The translations under genes and the position numbers were made by a program. The notes beneath the pieces were generated by a model. It made no database searches. It had not been told where the DNA came from and was given only the letters and a program-made list of their open reading frames with translations. Shown piece after piece: positions 47,306 to 57,063 of a stretch of DNA of 64,000 nucleotides; the first letter of the stretch is position 1; every line of letters begins with the position of its first letter. Origin of the DNA: Marivivens donghaensis (GTDB lineage Bacteria; Pseudomonadota; Alphaproteobacteria; Rhodobacterales; Rhodobacteraceae); NCBI RefSeq assembly GCF_011806565.1, contig NZ_JAATOP010000007.1, forward strand, positions 1 through 64,000. The letters are read 5' to 3'.

Positions 47306-47854
47306 ATGCATCTGACGCGCCGTATTTTTATGACTGCCGCTGTTTCATCACTGGCACTGCCCGCGCTCGCCAACGTGACGCAAAATCCTATTCCCAGATT
47401 CACTTTTGTCAGCGCCGATGGCGGCTTTCTGGATACCGATGACTGGAAGGGGCGGCCCGTGCTGGTGGTAAATACGGCCAGCCGCTGCGGATTTACCGGT
47501 CAGTACGACAACATGCAGGCGCTCTATGACGAATACCGGGATCGCGGGTTGCTCGTGGTTGCGACTCCGTCGGACGATTTCAATCAGGAGCTTGCCGATA
47601 TCGGCGAGGTTAAACAGTTCTGCCAACTGAACTTCGGCCTCGATATTCCCATGACCGACATCGTCCACATCAAGGGCGAGGACGCGCATCCGTTCTATGC
47701 TTGGCTCCGCCAGAATGCGGCGTACGAGCCGCGCTGGAATTTCAACAAGGTGCTGATCGGTGCCGACGGCCGTGTGCGCGGCACGTGGGGCAGCCTGACG
47801 AAGCCTGACAGTTCGACGATCCGCGATCTTATAGAAGTCGATCTGCCTATGTGA
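47306..47854 (+). CDS. Exported glutathione peroxidase-family thiol peroxidase
   Basis: This 182-residue protein has a twin-arginine-like leader (TRRIFMTAAVSSLALPALA). The peroxidase catalytic cysteine is in NTASRCGFTGQY (about 57), and WNFNKVLIG holds the conserved Trp and Asn. It would reduce peroxides in the periplasm, possibly with thioredoxin-like donors, as the selenocysteine position is a cysteine. AAGGAG precedes ATG 47306. A periplasmic GPx is less common than the cytosolic kind. Confidence 0.87.
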   Translation: MHLTRRIFMTAAVSSLALPALANVTQNPIPRFTFVSADGGFLDTDDWKGRPVLVVNTASRCGFTGQYDNMQALYDEYRDRGLLVVATPSDDFNQELADIGEVKQFCQLNFGLDIPMTDIVHIKGEDAHPFYAWLRQNAAYEPRWNFNKVLIGADGRVRGTWGSLTKPDSSTIRDLIEVDLPM

Positions 47855-47927
47855 TTTCATCATTTTTTAAAAATAGAACTGCAAAATTAACAAAATGCAG
47901 TACAATTTTTTCTATATATGATCAATT

Positions 47928-47944
47928 GAAGTCGATATGACTTC
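47928..47944. promoter_or_regulatory. Inverted repeat upstream of putA
   Basis: GAAGTC-N5-GACTTC lies 54 bases before the putA start, next to AT-rich sequence (TATATATGATCAATTG) that may hold the promoter. It could be an operator for a proline-sensing regulator. None is encoded next to it. Confidence 0.35.
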
Positions 47945-47997
47945 TGTCGCGGGTGTACAGAGGAAACTGATAGAACGGTTTTTTCAGGACTGCCGCC

Positions 47998-50900
47998 ATG
48001 GACCTTATGTCCCTCGACCACTTCACGACCGACGCCAAATTCGCTGACGAACAGGCGCTGCTTTCCTCCCTCATCGAAGGCGCGGCTTTGTCCGGCGACA
48101 CCCGCCGGTCTATCGCAAAACGCGGTGCCGATCTGGTGAAGCGTATCCGCGACGACTCGCGCCCCACGATGATGGAGCATTTCTTGGCCGAATATGGCCT
48201 TTCGACCCGCGAGGGCGTCGCTCTCATGTGTCTGGCCGAGGCGATGCTGCGCGTTCCCGATGCTGACACCATCGACGCGCTGATCGAGGACAAGATTGCG
48301 CCTTCCGACTGGGGCAAACACCTCGGCGAAGCCTCGTCGTCTTTGGTGAACGCGTCCACTTGGGCGCTGATGCTAACGGGCCGCGTCCTCGACGATGAAA
48401 AGCCGGGTCTGGCAGGTGTCATGCGCGGCGCGATGAAGCGTCTGGGTGAGCCTGTCATCCGTGCCGCCGTTGGCCGCGCGATGAAGGAAATGGGCCGTCA
48501 GTTCGTGCTCGGTGAGAGCATCGATAAAGCCCTCAGCCGCGCAAAGGGACAAGAGGCCAAGGGCTACACCTACAGCTACGACATGCTCGGCGAGGCCGCC
48601 CGCACAGCCGAGGACGCGCAGCGCTATTTCGAAGCCTATGCCTCCGCCATCCGCCGTATCGCGACCGCTTGTACGAAGGGCAGTGTCGAAGAAAATCCCG
48701 GTATTTCGATCAAGCTGTCGGCGCTGCATCCGCGCTACGAGGTCGCTCAGGAAGAGCGCGTGCTGACTGAACTGGTGCCACGCGTTCGCGCACTGGCGCT
48801 GATGGCCAAGAATGCGGGCATGGGCCTTAATATCGACGCGGAAGAGCAGGACCGTCTTGTCATTTCGCTCAAGGTCATCCGCGCTGTGCTGGAAACGGAC
48901 GAGCTGGCTGGCTGGGACGGTTTCGGCGTCGTCGTGCAAGCCTACGGCAAACGGGCCGGACTGACGATCGACTGGCTGAACGCACTGGCCGAGCGTCTGG
49001 ATCGCCGCATCATGGTTCGTCTGGTCAAGGGCGCCTATTGGGACACTGAAATGAAGCTGGCGCAGGTCAATGGCCTGCCGGATTTCACCCTGTTTACCAC
49101 CAAAGCCGCCACCGATGTCAGCTATATCGCCAACGCGAAGAAGCTCTTCGGCTACTCGGACCGCATCTATCCGCAGTTCGCCACCCACAACGCGCACACT
49201 GTCGCCGCCGTGCTGGAACTAGCCGAGGGACGTCCGTTTGAATTCCAGCGCCTGCATGGCATGGGCGAGCGCCTGCACGACATTGTACTGTCCCAGACCA
49301 AGGGCCGCTGCCGTATCTACGCGCCCGTCGGTGCCCACCGTGACCTGCTGGCGTACCTCGTGCGGCGCCTGCTTGAGAACGGTGCGAACTCCTCGTTCGT
49401 CCACCAGATCGTCGATGACACCGTTTCGCCCGAGGAAGTCGCCCGCGATCCGTTCGAAATGATCGAAGAGGCGACCGCGCCTGCGGGTCTGCTGCATCCG
49501 TCGAAGCTGTTTGGCGAGGGTCGCGAGAACTCCACCGGCTTTGACCTGACGGATGAGGCGACTTTGGCGCGGATCAATGCCGCGCGCGACGTTGCGATCC
49601 CTAATGCGCAGCCGCTCACCGTTGGCGCGGCTACGGGCGAGCTGGTCGAGGTGCGCAACCCCGCGACCGGAGAGGTCATCGGTTCGGTCACCGAGGCCGA
49701 CACCGCAACCGTTCAAGCGGCCATCTCCAATGCCACGCTGTGGTCCGCGCCCGTTGCCGATCGCGCGAATGCCCTGCGCTGCGCGGCTGACCTCTACGAG
49801 GCGAACTACGGCACGCTCTTCGCGATCCTCGCAAGGGAAGCGGGCAAGAACCTGCCCGACGCCGTGGGCGAATTGCGCGAGGCGGTCGATTTCCTGCGCT
49901 ATTATGCAAACGAAGCCGAGCGCAACACCACGACCCCGCGCGGTATTATCACGGCGATCAGCCCGTGGAATTTCCCGCTGGCAATCTTTACCGGCCAGAT
50001 CGCGGCGGCGCTCGCCGCAGGAAACGCGGTGCTCGCCAAACCCGCCGAGCAAACTCCGCTGGTCGCGGCCTTCGCAACGCGACTATTGCATGAAGCGGGC
50101 GTGCCCGCGTCCGCGCTGCAACTCCTGCCGGGGCAGGGCGCGACGGTCGGCGCGGCGTTGACCTCCGATCCGCGGATCAAGGGCGTGGTCTTCACGGGCT
50201 CGACCGACACCGCGCTCGTGATCCGCAAGGCGATGGTGCAAAACCTGTCGCCCGATGCGGTGCTGGTCGCGGAAACGGGCGGGCTCAACGCGATGATCGT
50301 CGACTCCACTGCACTGCCCGAACAGGCAGTGCGCGACATCGTGGCGTCCGCGTTCCAATCGGCGGGGCAGCGATGCTCCGCCCTGCGATGCCTTTATATC
50401 CAAGAGGACGTCGCGCCCCATGTGATCGAGATGATTGAAGGCGCGATGGACGAGTTGACCGTCGGCAATCCGTGGCATCTATCGACGGACGTCGGTCCGG
50501 TCATCGACGATGAGGCTCAGCAGCAGATCGCGGATTACATCGCGGCGGCCTCGGACCGCGTGATCCACCAGCTTGATGCGCCGACCGAGGGGCACTTCAT
50601 CCCGCCGACCATGATCCGCGTTGGCGGCATCGAAGAGTTGGAGCACGAAATTTTCGGCCCCGTCCTTCATGTCGCGACCTTCAAGGGAAGCGATCTGGAG
50701 AAGGTCATTGATGCAGTAAACGCGAAGGGTTACGGCCTGACTTTCGGTCTGCACACCCGCATCGACTCCCGCGTGCAGGAGGTCGCTGACCGTATCGAAG
50801 TCGGCAACCTCTACGTCAACCGCAACCAGATCGGCGCGGTCGTTGGCAATCAGCCGTTTGGGGGCGAGGGGCTTTCGGGCACGGGACCGAAGGCGGGCGG

Positions 50901-51399
50901 CCCGCTCTATCTGCCGCATTTCGGTAAACCTGAGGCCGCGCCTGTGGCTGGTCAATGGACCACTGAGGCGGACGAGCAGGCCGTGCAGCGAATGATCAAC
51001 AGCCGCTATGACGACAGCATCGGTGCGCAGATCGCTCTGCCGGGACCGACGGGCGAATCCAATCTGCTCAGCACACTGCCGCGTGGACCGATCCTCTGTA
51101 TGGGGCCGGGGCAGGAGGCGATGGACGCGCAGGCCGAAGCGGTCGAGGTGCTGGGCGGCATTGCGATCCGTGTGGCGGGCAAATTGCCGGCAGAGGCGCT
51201 GACCCGTCTGACCGGCTTCCGTGCCGCGATCTACTGGGGTGACGATCCGCAGGCCTATCTGCAAGCGCTCGCGAGCCGCAACGGCCCGATCATTCCGTTG
51301 GTCACGACCATGCCGACGGCGGCAAACGTTCTGCACGAACGCCATGTCTGTGTGGATACGACGGCGGCAGGCGGTAACGCGGCCCTACTTGCGGGGTAG
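47998..51399 (+). CDS. putA: Bifunctional proline dehydrogenase/P5C dehydrogenase PutA
   Basis: PutA oxidises proline to glutamate through pyrroline-5-carboxylate, with FAD then NAD+. The 1133-residue protein has an N-terminal arm and the PRODH barrel (about 140-440, including YDMLGEAART, SIKLSALHPRY and MVRLVKGAYWD). The aldehyde dehydrogenase domain (about 540-985) has AETGGLNAMIVD with the catalytic Glu and GQRCSALRC with the catalytic Cys (about 794). A C-terminal extra domain follows. There is no ribbon-helix-helix DNA-binding domain, so it is not its own repressor. It ends four bases before the convergent Mur-like gene. Confidence 0.95.
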   Translation: MDLMSLDHFTTDAKFADEQALLSSLIEGAALSGDTRRSIAKRGADLVKRIRDDSRPTMMEHFLAEYGLSTREGVALMCLAEAMLRVPDADTIDALIEDKIAPSDWGKHLGEASSSLVNASTWALMLTGRVLDDEKPGLAGVMRGAMKRLGEPVIRAAVGRAMKEMGRQFVLGESIDKALSRAKGQEAKGYTYSYDMLGEAARTAEDAQRYFEAYASAIRRIATACTKGSVEENPGISIKLSALHPRYEVAQEERVLTELVPRVRALALMAKNAGMGLNIDAEEQDRLVISLKVIRAVLETDELAGWDGFGVVVQAYGKRAGLTIDWLNALAERLDRRIMVRLVKGAYWDTEMKLAQVNGLPDFTLFTTKAATDVSYIANAKKLFGYSDRIYPQFATHNAHTVAAVLELAEGRPFEFQRLHGMGERLHDIVLSQTKGRCRIYAPVGAHRDLLAYLVRRLLENGANSSFVHQIVDDTVSPEEVARDPFEMIEEATAPAGLLHPSKLFGEGRENSTGFDLTDEATLARINAARDVAIPNAQPLTVGAATGELVEVRNPATGEVIGSVTEADTATVQAAISNATLWSAPVADRANALRCAADLYEANYGTLFAILAREAGKNLPDAVGELREAVDFLRYYANEAERNTTTPRGIITAISPWNFPLAIFTGQIAAALAAGNAVLAKPAEQTPLVAAFATRLLHEAGVPASALQLLPGQGATVGAALTSDPRIKGVVFTGSTDTALVIRKAMVQNLSPDAVLVAETGGLNAMIVDSTALPEQAVRDIVASAFQSAGQRCSALRCLYIQEDVAPHVIEMIEGAMDELTVGNPWHLSTDVGPVIDDEAQQQIADYIAAASDRVIHQLDAPTEGHFIPPTMIRVGGIEELEHEIFGPVLHVATFKGSDLEKVIDAVNAKGYGLTFGLHTRIDSRVQEVADRIEVGNLYVNRNQIGAVVGNQPFGGEGLSGTGPKAGGPLYLPHFGKPEAAPVAGQWTTEADEQAVQRMINSRYDDSIGAQIALPGPTGESNLLSTLPRGPILCMGPGQEAMDAQAEAVEVLGGIAIRVAGKLPAEALTRLTGFRAAIYWGDDPQAYLQALASRNGPIIPLVTTMPTAANVLHERHVCVDTTAAGGNAALLAG

Positions 51400-51402
51400 G
51401 GG

Positions 51403-51825
51403 TCAGCCCTTGCGCGGCTTCACATAGATATCGAGCCTATGGCTCACGATATCAAAGCCGTATTTGCGCGCGAGTTCCTCTTGGATGCGTTCGATCTCGT
51501 CCGAGCGGAACTCGACCACCTCGCCGGTTTCGACGTTGATAAAGTGATCGTGGTGGTCCTCGGGGACCGCCTCATAACGAGCGCGCCCGTCGGAAAAACT
51601 GTGCCGCTCGATAAGCCCGTGCTCGGCCAGCGTATTCATCGTCCGGTACACAGTCGCGATGTTGATTCCGGGGGCAATGCGGCTCACGCGGCGGTGAAGT
51701 TCTTCGACATTCGGGTGATCTTCGGAGCCTTCGAGCGTTTTCAGGATCGCCTTGCGCGGTGCCGTAATGCGCAGTCCTGCGTGACGGCAGCGTTCGGTCA
51801 ATGTCAGCTTGACGGACTTATTCAT
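51403..51825 (-). CDS. mur: Fur-family regulator, Mur-like (manganese uptake regulator)
   Basis: This 140-residue protein has a winged helix (about 15-80, RITAPRKAILKTLEGSEDHPNVEELHRRVSRIAPGINIATVYRTMNTLAEHGLIERH). A dimer/metal domain follows with EDHHDHFINVETGEVVEF. The C-terminal CxxC zinc pairs of gammaproteobacterial Fur are absent, as in alphaproteobacterial Mur. It diverges from sitABCD, which Mur represses with Mn2+ in related bacteria. The call to Mur rather than Fur rests on this context. Confidence 0.85.
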   Translation of the reverse strand: MNKSVKLTLTERCRHAGLRITAPRKAILKTLEGSEDHPNVEELHRRVSRIAPGINIATVYRTMNTLAEHGLIERHSFSDGRARYEAVPEDHHDHFINVETGEVVEFRSDEIERIQEELARKYGFDIVSHRLDIYVKPRKG

Positions 51826-51943
51826 ATCCGGCGCTGGTCCTTTCGTTGGGCGCTTGGCGCATCGCTCGTGACGCCATCATAGCGTGATTGCAGTCGGACG
51901 CAAAAGGCGAGAGCGTCATTTTTCGCTCATTCGGAAGGCATCC

Positions 51944-52010
51944 ATTCGCAACTGGCTGCCGCTTTTCGCAACTGCAGTATGTTTTTGCTAGTTGCGAATG
52001 AATTGCACTT
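51944..52010. promoter_or_regulatory. Candidate Mur-responsive sites upstream of sitA
   Basis: ATTCGCAACT (51944-51953) recurs as TTCGCAACT (51965-51973) and in inverted form as AGTTGCGAAT (51990-51999), followed by AATTGCAC. The inverted pair is exact over 10 bases. Such TTGC/GCAA dyads resemble Mur-responsive sequences of alphaproteobacteria. They fall between mur and sitA, near the likely sit promoter. Confidence 0.55.
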
Positions 52011-52068
52011 GATTGGCAACAGGCTTCGGCTATGTCTTGTTGCAACTCAGTCGCAAAAGTGGTGCGTG

Positions 52069-52989
52069 ATGAAATTCGAAGTGCAATCGGTAAAAGTGGG
52101 TCTGGCAGGGGCGGTGATGCTTGCGGCAATGTCGCAGGCCGCGTTTGCCGACGAAAACCGCATGAAGGTCGCGACGACCTTCACCGTTCTGGCGGACATG
52201 GCGCGCAACGTGGCAGGGGATGCCGCCGACGTGGTGTCGATCACCAAACCAGGTGCAGAGATCCACGGCTACGAGCCGACCCCGCAGGACCTTGTCCGTG
52301 CGAGCGATGCCGATCTGATCCTCTGGAACGGGCTGAACCTCGAACGCTGGTTCGAGCAGTTCATCCGGGTGTTGGGCGACATTCCTTCGGCGACGCTGAG
52401 CGACGGTATTCAGGAAATCCCGATTGCGGAGGGTGCCTACGAGGGCCTGCCGAACCCGCACGCGTGGATGGGGCTGGGCAATGCGCAGGTTTATATCGAC
52501 AACATCGTTGCTGCGTTCTCCGCCCAGGACCCCGCGAATGCCGAGGTCTACGCGGCCAACGGCGCCGCATATAAACAGCAACTGATCGACACGCTTGAGC
52601 CGCTCCGCGAACAGATCGCTACGATCCCCGAGGACCAGCGCTGGCTTGTGACCTGTGAAGGTGCGTTCAGCTATCTCGCCCGCGATTTCGACATGAAAGA
52701 GCTTTACCTCTGGCCGATGAACACCAGCCGCATGGGCACGCCACAGCAGGTGAGGGCGGTGATCGACGGAGTGACCCAACACAGCGTGCCGACCGTATTC
52801 TGTGAGAGCACGGTCAACACCGCTCCGGCAGAGCAGGTCGCCCGCGACACGGGCGCGCTCTATGGCGGGGTGCTTTATGTGGACAGCCTTTCGCAGGAGG
52901 GCGGGCCGGTGCCGACCTACCTCGACCTGCTGCGCGTGACCTCCGAGACTGTCGCCGAGGGGCTGACGAACGGATTGAATATACAGTGA
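52069..52989 (+). CDS. sitA: Mn/Fe ABC transporter substrate-binding protein SitA
   Basis: This is a 306-residue cluster-9 metal-binding protein. The signal peptide is about 1-28 (ending SQAAFA), followed by [20 protein letters not shown]. Metal ligands are likely [11 protein letters not shown] (His), LPNPHAWM (His), [13 protein letters not shown] (Glu) and LYVDSLS (Asp). No histidine-rich loop of ZnuA is present, which favours manganese or iron. ATG 52069 starts the signal peptide. Confidence 0.92.
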   Translation: MKFEVQSVKVGLAGAVMLAAMSQAAFADENRMKVATTFTVLADMARNVAGDAADVVSITKPGAEIHGYEPTPQDLVRASDADLILWNGLNLERWFEQFIRVLGDIPSATLSDGIQEIPIAEGAYEGLPNPHAWMGLGNAQVYIDNIVAAFSAQDPANAEVYAANGAAYKQQLIDTLEPLREQIATIPEDQRWLVTCEGAFSYLARDFDMKELYLWPMNTSRMGTPQQVRAVIDGVTQHSVPTVFCESTVNTAPAEQVARDTGALYGGVLYVDSLSQEGGPVPTYLDLLRVTSETVAEGLTNGLNIQ

Positions 52990-53045
52990 TTGCCGCCCCG
53001 CGTGGGGCCGATCTAGGGCAGCCGTCCCCTCCGGCAGAAAGACGC

Positions 53046-53846
53046 ATGATGAAAGATATTCAGCAATTTGCCACTTCGGACACCTCGGGCGGGATCGCCG
53101 CAGAGGCTGTGACTGTGACCTACCGGAACGGTCACACCGCATTGCGCAACGCCAGTTTCGAGGTGCCGCGCGGCACGATCACCGCATTGATCGGCGTCAA
53201 CGGCGCGGGTAAATCCACTCTGTTCAAGGCGATCATGGGGTTCGTGCCCGTGGCGAAGGGCGAAATTCGTCTGCTCGGCATGTCGGTGAAGGACGCGCTG
53301 CGCAAGAACCTCGTCGCCTATGTCCCGCAGAGCGAGGAGGTCGATTGGGCCTTCCCCGTGCTGGTCGAGGACGTCGTGATGATGGGCCGCTACGGCAAGA
53401 TGGGCTTCCTGCGCCGCCCGTCCAAAGCCGACCACGAGGCGGTCAATTCCGCGCTGTCCCGCGTGAACATGCTCGATTTTCGCCATCGCCAGATTGGTGA
53501 GCTGTCGGGCGGTCAGAAGAAGCGCGTTTTCCTTGCGCGTGCACTGGCGCAGGACGGTCAGGTGATCCTGCTGGACGAGCCGTTCACGGGCGTCGATGTG
53601 AAGACCGAGGAACAGATCATCAACCTGCTCCGCGAGCTGCGCGACGAAGGTCGTGTGATGCTGGTGTCGACCCACAACCTCGGCACCTTGCCCGAGTTCT
53701 GCGACCGCACCGTGCTGGTCAAAGGCACCGTGCTCGCCTACGGCCCGACCGAGACGACCTTTACCCGCGATAATCTCGAAGAGGCGTTCGGCGGCGTGCT
53801 GCGTCATTTCTCGATCTCGGACGCTCTGTCGAAGGCCGCGCAATGA
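53046..53846 (+). CDS. sitB: Mn/Fe ABC transporter ATPase SitB
   Basis: This 266-residue ATPase has Walker [10 protein letters not shown] (about 48-56), signature [17 protein letters not shown] and Walker [13 protein letters not shown]. It energises uptake with SitC and SitD. I chose ATG 53046. A GTG at 52986 overlaps the sitA stop and would add 20 residues of low similarity, so the start is uncertain. It overlaps sitC by four bases. Confidence 0.92.
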   Translation: MMKDIQQFATSDTSGGIAAEAVTVTYRNGHTALRNASFEVPRGTITALIGVNGAGKSTLFKAIMGFVPVAKGEIRLLGMSVKDALRKNLVAYVPQSEEVDWAFPVLVEDVVMMGRYGKMGFLRRPSKADHEAVNSALSRVNMLDFRHRQIGELSGGQKKRVFLARALAQDGQVILLDEPFTGVDVKTEEQIINLLRELRDEGRVMLVSTHNLGTLPEFCDRTVLVKGTVLAYGPTETTFTRDNLEEAFGGVLRHFSISDALSKAAQ

Positions 53847-54703
53847 CCATGTTGCTGGAGCCGTTCACCTATTCCTACATGCTAAATGCGATGTGGGTTT
53901 CGGCGCTCGTCGGCGGCGTCTGTGCGTTTCTGTCGTGCTATCTGATGCTCAAGGGCTGGTCGCTGATCGGCGACGCGCTGTCTCACTCGGTCGTACCGGG
54001 AGTGGCGGGGGCGTATCTGCTCGGCATCCCGTTCGCGCTGGGCGCATTCATCTCGGGCGGGCTTGCCGCTGCCGCGATGCTGTTCCTCTCGGATCGGTCG
54101 GGGCTGAAGGTCGACGTGATCATCGGGATCATCTTCACCTCGTTCTTCGGGGTGGGGCTGTTCATGGCCTCGGTCAGTCCGATGGCGATCTCTATCGACA
54201 CGATCACGATGGGCAACATTTTGGCCATCACGCCAGAGGACACTTTGCAACTCGCGATCATCGGCGCCGTGTCGATGGCGGTCTTGCTGCTGAAGTGGAA
54301 AGACCTGATGGTCGTCTTCTTCGACGAGAACCACGCCCGTTCGATCGGCCTGCGTCCGCAATTGCTGAAGGCCGTATTCTTTGTCCTGCTGTCGGCGAGC
54401 GTCGTCGCTGCCATGCAAACGGTCGGCGCGTTCCTCGTCATCGCGATGGTCGTGACGCCCGGCGCGACGGCGTATCTGCTTTGTGACCGCTTCCCGCGGC
54501 TGATCCTGACGTCGATCACCATCGGCACTGTGACCAGCTTTGTCGGCGCCTATATCAGCTACTTCCTCGACGGAGCGACAGGCGGCGTCATCGTGCTGCT
54601 GCAAACGCTGATCTTCCTGACGACCTTCGTATTCGCCCCCAAACACGGGCTGCTGGCACACAAACGCAAGGCAGCCAAAGCACTTCGGGCGGAGGGTGCA
54701 TAA
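53843..54703 (+). CDS. sitC: Mn/Fe ABC transporter permease SitC
   Basis: This is a 286-residue membrane protein of the ABC-3 family with about eight helices. It has [30 protein letters not shown] in the first half and [24 protein letters not shown] in the second. It forms the channel with SitD. Four-base overlap with sitB and one-base overlap with sitD show a tight operon. Confidence 0.93.
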   Translation: MTMLLEPFTYSYMLNAMWVSALVGGVCAFLSCYLMLKGWSLIGDALSHSVVPGVAGAYLLGIPFALGAFISGGLAAAAMLFLSDRSGLKVDVIIGIIFTSFFGVGLFMASVSPMAISIDTITMGNILAITPEDTLQLAIIGAVSMAVLLLKWKDLMVVFFDENHARSIGLRPQLLKAVFFVLLSASVVAAMQTVGAFLVIAMVVTPGATAYLLCDRFPRLILTSITIGTVTSFVGAYISYFLDGATGGVIVLLQTLIFLTTFVFAPKHGLLAHKRKAAKALRAEGA

Positions 54704-55536
54704 TGCTCGATACCCTTCTGTTTCCCTTCAATTTTCCCTTCATGCAGAACGCGTTTTTCATAGCGCTAATGATCTCGGTTCCGACCGCGCTGCTGTCCTG
54801 TTTCCTCGTCCTGAAGGGCTGGGCGCTGATGGGCGACGCTGTGAGCCACGCCGTCCTTCCGGGCATTGTGCTGGCTTATATCCTTGGCCTGCCGCTGATC
54901 GTCGGAGCCTTCGTGGCGGGCATGATCACGGCTACCGCGACGGGCTATCTGACCGAGAACAGCCGCATCAAGCAGGACACCATCATGGGCGTCGTGTTCT
55001 CGGGCATGTTCGGGCTGGGGATCGTGATGTTCGTCGCGGTCAAGACCAACGTCCACCTCGATCACGTGCTCTTCGGCAACATGCTCGGCATCGGGCCGGA
55101 GGATCTCTGGACTGCCGGTATCATCGGTCTGGTCGTGACGGCGCTGCTGCTGGCGAAGTGGAAGGATCTACTCCTTCACGCGTTCGATCCGATCCAAGCC
55201 AAGGCATCCGGCCTGCCGGTCAATGTGCTGCACTTCGGACTGCTGACGGTGTTGTCGCTGACCATCGTGGCAACGCTGACGGCAACGGGCTTGATCCTCG
55301 CCGTAGGTCTGCTCATCGCCCCCGGAGCCATCGCGTTCCTGATGACCCGCCGTTTCAGCCATATGATGGTCGCCGCGGTTCTGGTCTGCATCGTCGCGAC
55401 CTGTGGCGGTATCTATGCGAGTTTCTGGCTCGATAGCGCGCCAGCACCGACGATCATTCTGGTGCTGACGGGCTTCTTCATCGTCGCCTTCATCTGGAGG
55501 TCATGGCAGGTGCGCCGCGCCTCGGCGATGGCCTGA
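54703..55536 (+). CDS. sitD: Mn/Fe ABC transporter permease SitD
   Basis: This is a 277-residue ABC-3 permease paralogous to SitC (FLVLKGWALMGDAVSHAVLPGIVLAYILGLP near the start, ATGLILAVGLLIAPGAIAFLM later). Two different permeases are typical of SitABCD. It is the last gene of the operon and ends 13 bases before the convergent isomerase gene, with no terminator between. Confidence 0.93.
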   Translation: MLDTLLFPFNFPFMQNAFFIALMISVPTALLSCFLVLKGWALMGDAVSHAVLPGIVLAYILGLPLIVGAFVAGMITATATGYLTENSRIKQDTIMGVVFSGMFGLGIVMFVAVKTNVHLDHVLFGNMLGIGPEDLWTAGIIGLVVTALLLAKWKDLLLHAFDPIQAKASGLPVNVLHFGLLTVLSLTIVATLTATGLILAVGLLIAPGAIAFLMTRRFSHMMVAAVLVCIVATCGGIYASFWLDSAPAPTIILVLTGFFIVAFIWRSWQVRRASAMA

Positions 55537-55549
55537 CGCGGCGAGCCTG

Positions 55550-56791
55550 TCAGACGAGTTTCGGCAGGTTCTCGGCCAGTCGCGAAATGCCCGGTGCCAG
55601 TGGGAACAGCGCCGCCTGAACCGAGTGGTAGATGTCAGGCTTGCCGAGAAACTGACGCCCCGTCGGCTTGCTGTGTTCGTCCAGTTCGGGAAACCAGCCG
55701 CCGTTTTCGTGGTCGATCAGATGCTTGTCGGCAAAGTTCCAGAGGCGGCGATACCACTCTTCGTCCTCCGGTTTGCGTTCGAGCTTGATGAAGGTCGCGA
55801 TGACGCCAATCGCCTCTGTCACGGGCCACCAATAGCGGTCGCGGATCGTGGGCGTGCCGTCGAAATCGAGCGTGTAGAAGAACCCGCCCTTTTCTACGTC
55901 CCAAGCGCCGTTGAGTGCCTGCTCCATCAGCTTGCGAGCCGTCGCGGGGGCAGTGTCGTCCTTGCGGCCCGACAGATCCCAGTATTGCAGCAGCAGACGC
56001 GCCAGTTCGAATGAATGCCCCGGAGTAGTGCCAGCAGGGCGGAACATCGGGTTCTCCGAATAGCCCGGATCGACTTGCCAGTCCTTGGTGTAGTGTTCGG
56101 GCAGCCGCCAGTCGTTGGCGGGAGCGATCTTGCCGAGGAAGAAGTCGAGGATGCGGCCCGCGCGGGTCAGGTAGACCTCATCGCCAGTGGCCTCGTAGGC
56201 GCCCAGCAGCGCCTCCACCCCATGCATGTTCGCGTTCATGCCGCGATAGTCGGAGAAGGGCGTCCAATCCTGGTTCCATTCGTCGGCAAAGAGGCCGTTG
56301 TCCTCTTCCCAGTAATGCTTGTCGAGGATTGCGCTGACGTCCGCGATCAGTTCGTCCGCATCGGGGTGACCAGCCATTTTCGCGGTCGCGCCGGCGAGCA
56401 GCACGAACACATGCCCGTAGGCCAGCTTGCGCCCGTCGTGGACATTCTCGCCGTCCATCGCCCAGACATACCCGCCGTTTTTCAGGTCGCGGTGGTGCGA
56501 AACGAGGTACTTCATGCCCTTGTCGACAAGCTCCGCCGCGCCTGGAACGCCAGCTAGCTGACCCAGTGCGAACGAGTGCACGAGGCGCGTTGTGGTGTGA
56601 AGCTCCTGAATGGTGTCGGGCAGGGGCTCGCCTTCGTAGTTCAGGACGTAAAAACCGTCGCCGCTGCGCAGGCTGGCACGGAAGAAATCGAACTGGCGTA
56701 GCGCGTCAGCAGCTAGCCACTTGCGGTGCCCGCTATCGTCCAGCCAGAACGCAGCAGAGTTATCGGACGCCTTGTCCACGGTAGTCGTCAT
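55550..56791 (-). CDS. AGE-family sugar epimerase/isomerase
   Basis: This 413-residue protein has the N-acylglucosamine 2-epimerase (alpha6/alpha6 barrel) fold. Segments are YVLNYEGEPLPDTIQELHTTTRLVHSFALG, YVWAMDGENVHDGRKLAYGHVFVLLAGA, NANMHGVEALLGAYEATGD, TTPGHSFELARLLLQYW and WWPVTEAIGV. The histidines in these places act as acid/base. AGE members interconvert mannose, fructose, glucose or sulfoquinovose; the exact sugar cannot be told. It stands alone. Confidence 0.83.
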   Translation of the reverse strand: MTTTVDKASDNSAAFWLDDSGHRKWLAADALRQFDFFRASLRSGDGFYVLNYEGEPLPDTIQELHTTTRLVHSFALGQLAGVPGAAELVDKGMKYLVSHHRDLKNGGYVWAMDGENVHDGRKLAYGHVFVLLAGATAKMAGHPDADELIADVSAILDKHYWEEDNGLFADEWNQDWTPFSDYRGMNANMHGVEALLGAYEATGDEVYLTRAGRILDFFLGKIAPANDWRLPEHYTKDWQVDPGYSENPMFRPAGTTPGHSFELARLLLQYWDLSGRKDDTAPATARKLMEQALNGAWDVEKGGFFYTLDFDGTPTIRDRYWWPVTEAIGVIATFIKLERKPEDEEWYRRLWNFADKHLIDHENGGWFPELDEHSKPTGRQFLGKPDIYHSVQAALFPLAPGISRLAENLPKLV

Positions 56792-57063
56792 GTTGGATCC
56801 TCCCGAACGGGCAACGAAAATGCTGAAAAGCCCTGTTAAAAATCGGGCGCTGCGCTCCTCCGCGCCTCGCCGTCAATGGGACGCTAATCCAAACGCATGA
56901 TAGCGGCAACATCGTCCGTGGTGCATTTCGGATATGTGGCGCTTACCGATCATTTCGTGTCGGAATAGATGTGAAAGCGTTCGAGAATGGCGGTAAGGGA
57001 CGTTACGCATTCTGTGAACACAGGCTGCGGTAAGGTTTTCGGAACAGGTGAAATTCAGGACAC
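56792..57063. other. Non-coding gap between the AGE and lrp genes
   Basis: These 272 bases hold the divergent promoters of the isomerase gene and the Lrp-type gene. No clear palindrome, RNA motif or small gene was seen. Confidence 0.5.
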
